From Thiomonas sp. (GTDB taxonomy: Bacteria; Pseudomonadota; Gammaproteobacteria; Burkholderiales; Burkholderiaceae_C): a stretch of DNA of 5,477 bases. Below, piece after piece: positions 4,475-5,477 of this stretch. The DNA is taken from the NCBI GenBank assembly GCA_027451915.1, contig DAIDHU010000322.1:1-5477 (forward strand). The letters are read 5' to 3'. The translations under genes were made by a program, and so were the position numbers. A model generated the notes under the pieces. It saw nothing but the letters and a program-made list of their open reading frames with translations. It searched no databases and had not been told where the DNA came from. Every line of letters begins with the position of its first letter. The stretch's first letter is position 1.

Positions 4475-5477
4475 AACTTCAGCCCCAGACGGCGCATGGC
4501 CCCGAGCACTCCGTGGTCCCCCGGCGCGGCCTTCCAGCAGGCGCGCAGCAGCTCGGTGGCACGCTCGCGCTGGCCGCGGCGCCACAGCACCTCGGCCAGG
4601 TGGGCTCCGATTTCCGGATCCGCGCGCCCGGCGTAGGCCTGCTCGAGCAGGCGCTGCGCGCGCGCCAGGCGGCCGCTGCGGAACTCCACCCAGCCCAGGC
4701 TGTCCAGCACGAAGGGGTTGCCGGGGCTCAGGCGCAGCGAGTGCTCGACCAGGCGCCGGGCCTGGTCCAGCTCACGCCCCTGGTCGGCCAGGGAATAGCC
4801 CAGCGCGTTCAGGGCCGGCTGGTACTCGGGGTGTTGCTTCACGATGCGCCGCAGGCCCGCCAGCATCTGGGCGGGCCGGCCGGCCTGTTGCGCGGCCATC
4901 GCGGTCTCGTAGGCGTAGTCCGGATCGTGGCCCCAGACCCCCATTCCCGAACGCAGCGCGGCGTAGGCCTGCGCGGGTTCGTGCAGGTCGCCCAGAAGCT
5001 CCGACAGCGCCAGCAGGCGCCGGCGACGCTGCAGGCTGCTGGCCCGCGGCAGCGCGCGCACCAGCTCGACCGCCTGGCGTGGTCGCCCCTGCGCGGCGAG
5101 TACCTTGGCCCGCTGCAGGACCACCGCGGCGTCCTGGCGAGCCGGCGCGATGTGCTGCAGCCACTGCGCGGCGCGCGCGTCCGCGCCCTGGTGCAGCGCC
5201 AGGCTGGACAACGCGAGGTACACCTGCTCGAGTTCCTCGGGCGGAACCGGCGGTGCCGCGCCCTGCGCCGGCGCCGAAGCCCGTGGGCTGGCCGCACTGG
5301 CCGCGGCCGTCGCATGGGCGGCTGCCGCGGGCGCCGAAGCGGCGGAGGCGCTCGCCGACGGCGACGCTGGCGCGGCCTGCGAGGCCGCCGCCGGCAGACT
5401 GGGCAGCGATACGCCGGGCAGGCTCAGCTCCAGGAAGCGCAGCAGCGAATGCTCGGCCTGCGCGTACTGGCCCATCT
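4471..5477 (-). CDS. Tetratricopeptide repeat protein upstream of lolB (C-terminal part)
   Basis: The frame is open to the right edge; the visible 334 residues are the C-terminal part. The first visible residues, GQYAQAEHSLLRFLEL, read as a TPR helix, so the Met at 5475 is probably internal and the gene starts outside. Numbering from that Met, residues 26-80 are a low-complexity Ala/Ser/Pro linker. Helical TPR-like repeats fill 81-215, and three clear TPR units follow at about 218-251 (ALNALGYSLADQG), 253-286 (VLDSLGWVEFRSGRLARA) and 287-320 (AHLAEVLWRRGQRERATELL). TPR arrays bind other proteins; no catalytic domain is seen. TPR proteins of this kind commonly precede lolB in betaproteobacteria, so a role in envelope or lipoprotein assembly is possible but is inference from position. 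Whether it has a signal peptide cannot be seen. It ends at a TGA that overlaps the lolB start. Confidence 0.85.
   Translation of the reverse strand, partial: MGQYAQAEHSLLRFLELSLPGVSLPSLPAAASQAAPASPSASASAASAPAAAAHATAAASAASPRASAPAQGAAPPVPPEELEQVYLALSSLALHQGADARAAQWLQHIAPARQDAAVVLQRAKVLAAQGRPRQAVELVRALPRASSLQRRRRLLALSELLGDLHEPAQAYAALRSGMGVWGHDPDYAYETAMAAQQAGRPAQMLAGLRRIVKQHPEYQPALNALGYSLADQGRELDQARRLVEHSLRLSPGNPFVLDSLGWVEFRSGRLARAQRLLEQAYAGRADPEIGAHLAEVLWRRGQRERATELLRACWKAAPGDHGVLGAMRRLGLKF

Noticed and set aside
4474..4585. Longer lolB start at ATG 4585
   Set aside because: It would add 37 residues ahead of a clear lipoprotein signal peptide and overlap the TPR gene by 115 bp; the TTG at 4474 gives a normal signal peptide length.

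Overview
The window is about 5.5 kb of very GC-rich chromosomal DNA. Its gene content points to a betaproteobacterium, most likely order Burkholderiales. The evidence is the order lolB, ispE, tRNA-Gln, prs, rplY (the long Ctc-type L25), which is typical of that group, together with protein sequences of that flavour. The genus cannot be told from the sequence alone. There is no mobile element, CRISPR array, phage gene or toxin system: this is a core housekeeping region.

Layout from left to right. (1) At 1-280, minus strand, is the N-terminus of an Atm1/HMT1-type ABC exporter that runs off the left edge. (2) At 281-382 is a divergent intergenic region with the only AT-rich patch nearby. (3) At 383-769, plus strand, is a YciA-type hotdog acyl-CoA thioesterase. 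(4) At 818-853 a near-perfect bidirectional terminator separates it from the convergent rplY. (5) From 5477 down to 874, all on the minus strand, runs a long collinear cluster: a TPR protein (cut by the right edge), lolB, ispE, tRNA-Gln(TTG), prs and rplY.

How the genes work together. The cluster mixes outer-membrane lipoprotein insertion (LolB), isoprenoid precursor synthesis (IspE, MEP pathway), PRPP synthesis (Prs) and translation (tRNA-Gln, L25). They are not one pathway; they are growth-linked functions kept together by conserved gene order. The TPR-lolB and lolB-ispE junctions are both four-base TTGA overlaps, so lolB and ispE most plausibly start at TTG and are translationally coupled. 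ispE-tRNA, tRNA-prs and prs-rplY are separated by 100-180 bp spacers. Each spacer holds strong hairpins, two of them capped by UUCG loops in the minus-strand RNA, and a likely promoter lies ahead of the tRNA.

No convincing undescribed system was found. The points most worth a second look are the paired TTGA junctions, the UUCG hairpins whose G-U pairs show they act on the minus strand, the Tyr-to-Met change at a normally conserved position of IspE, and the absence of pth after rplY.
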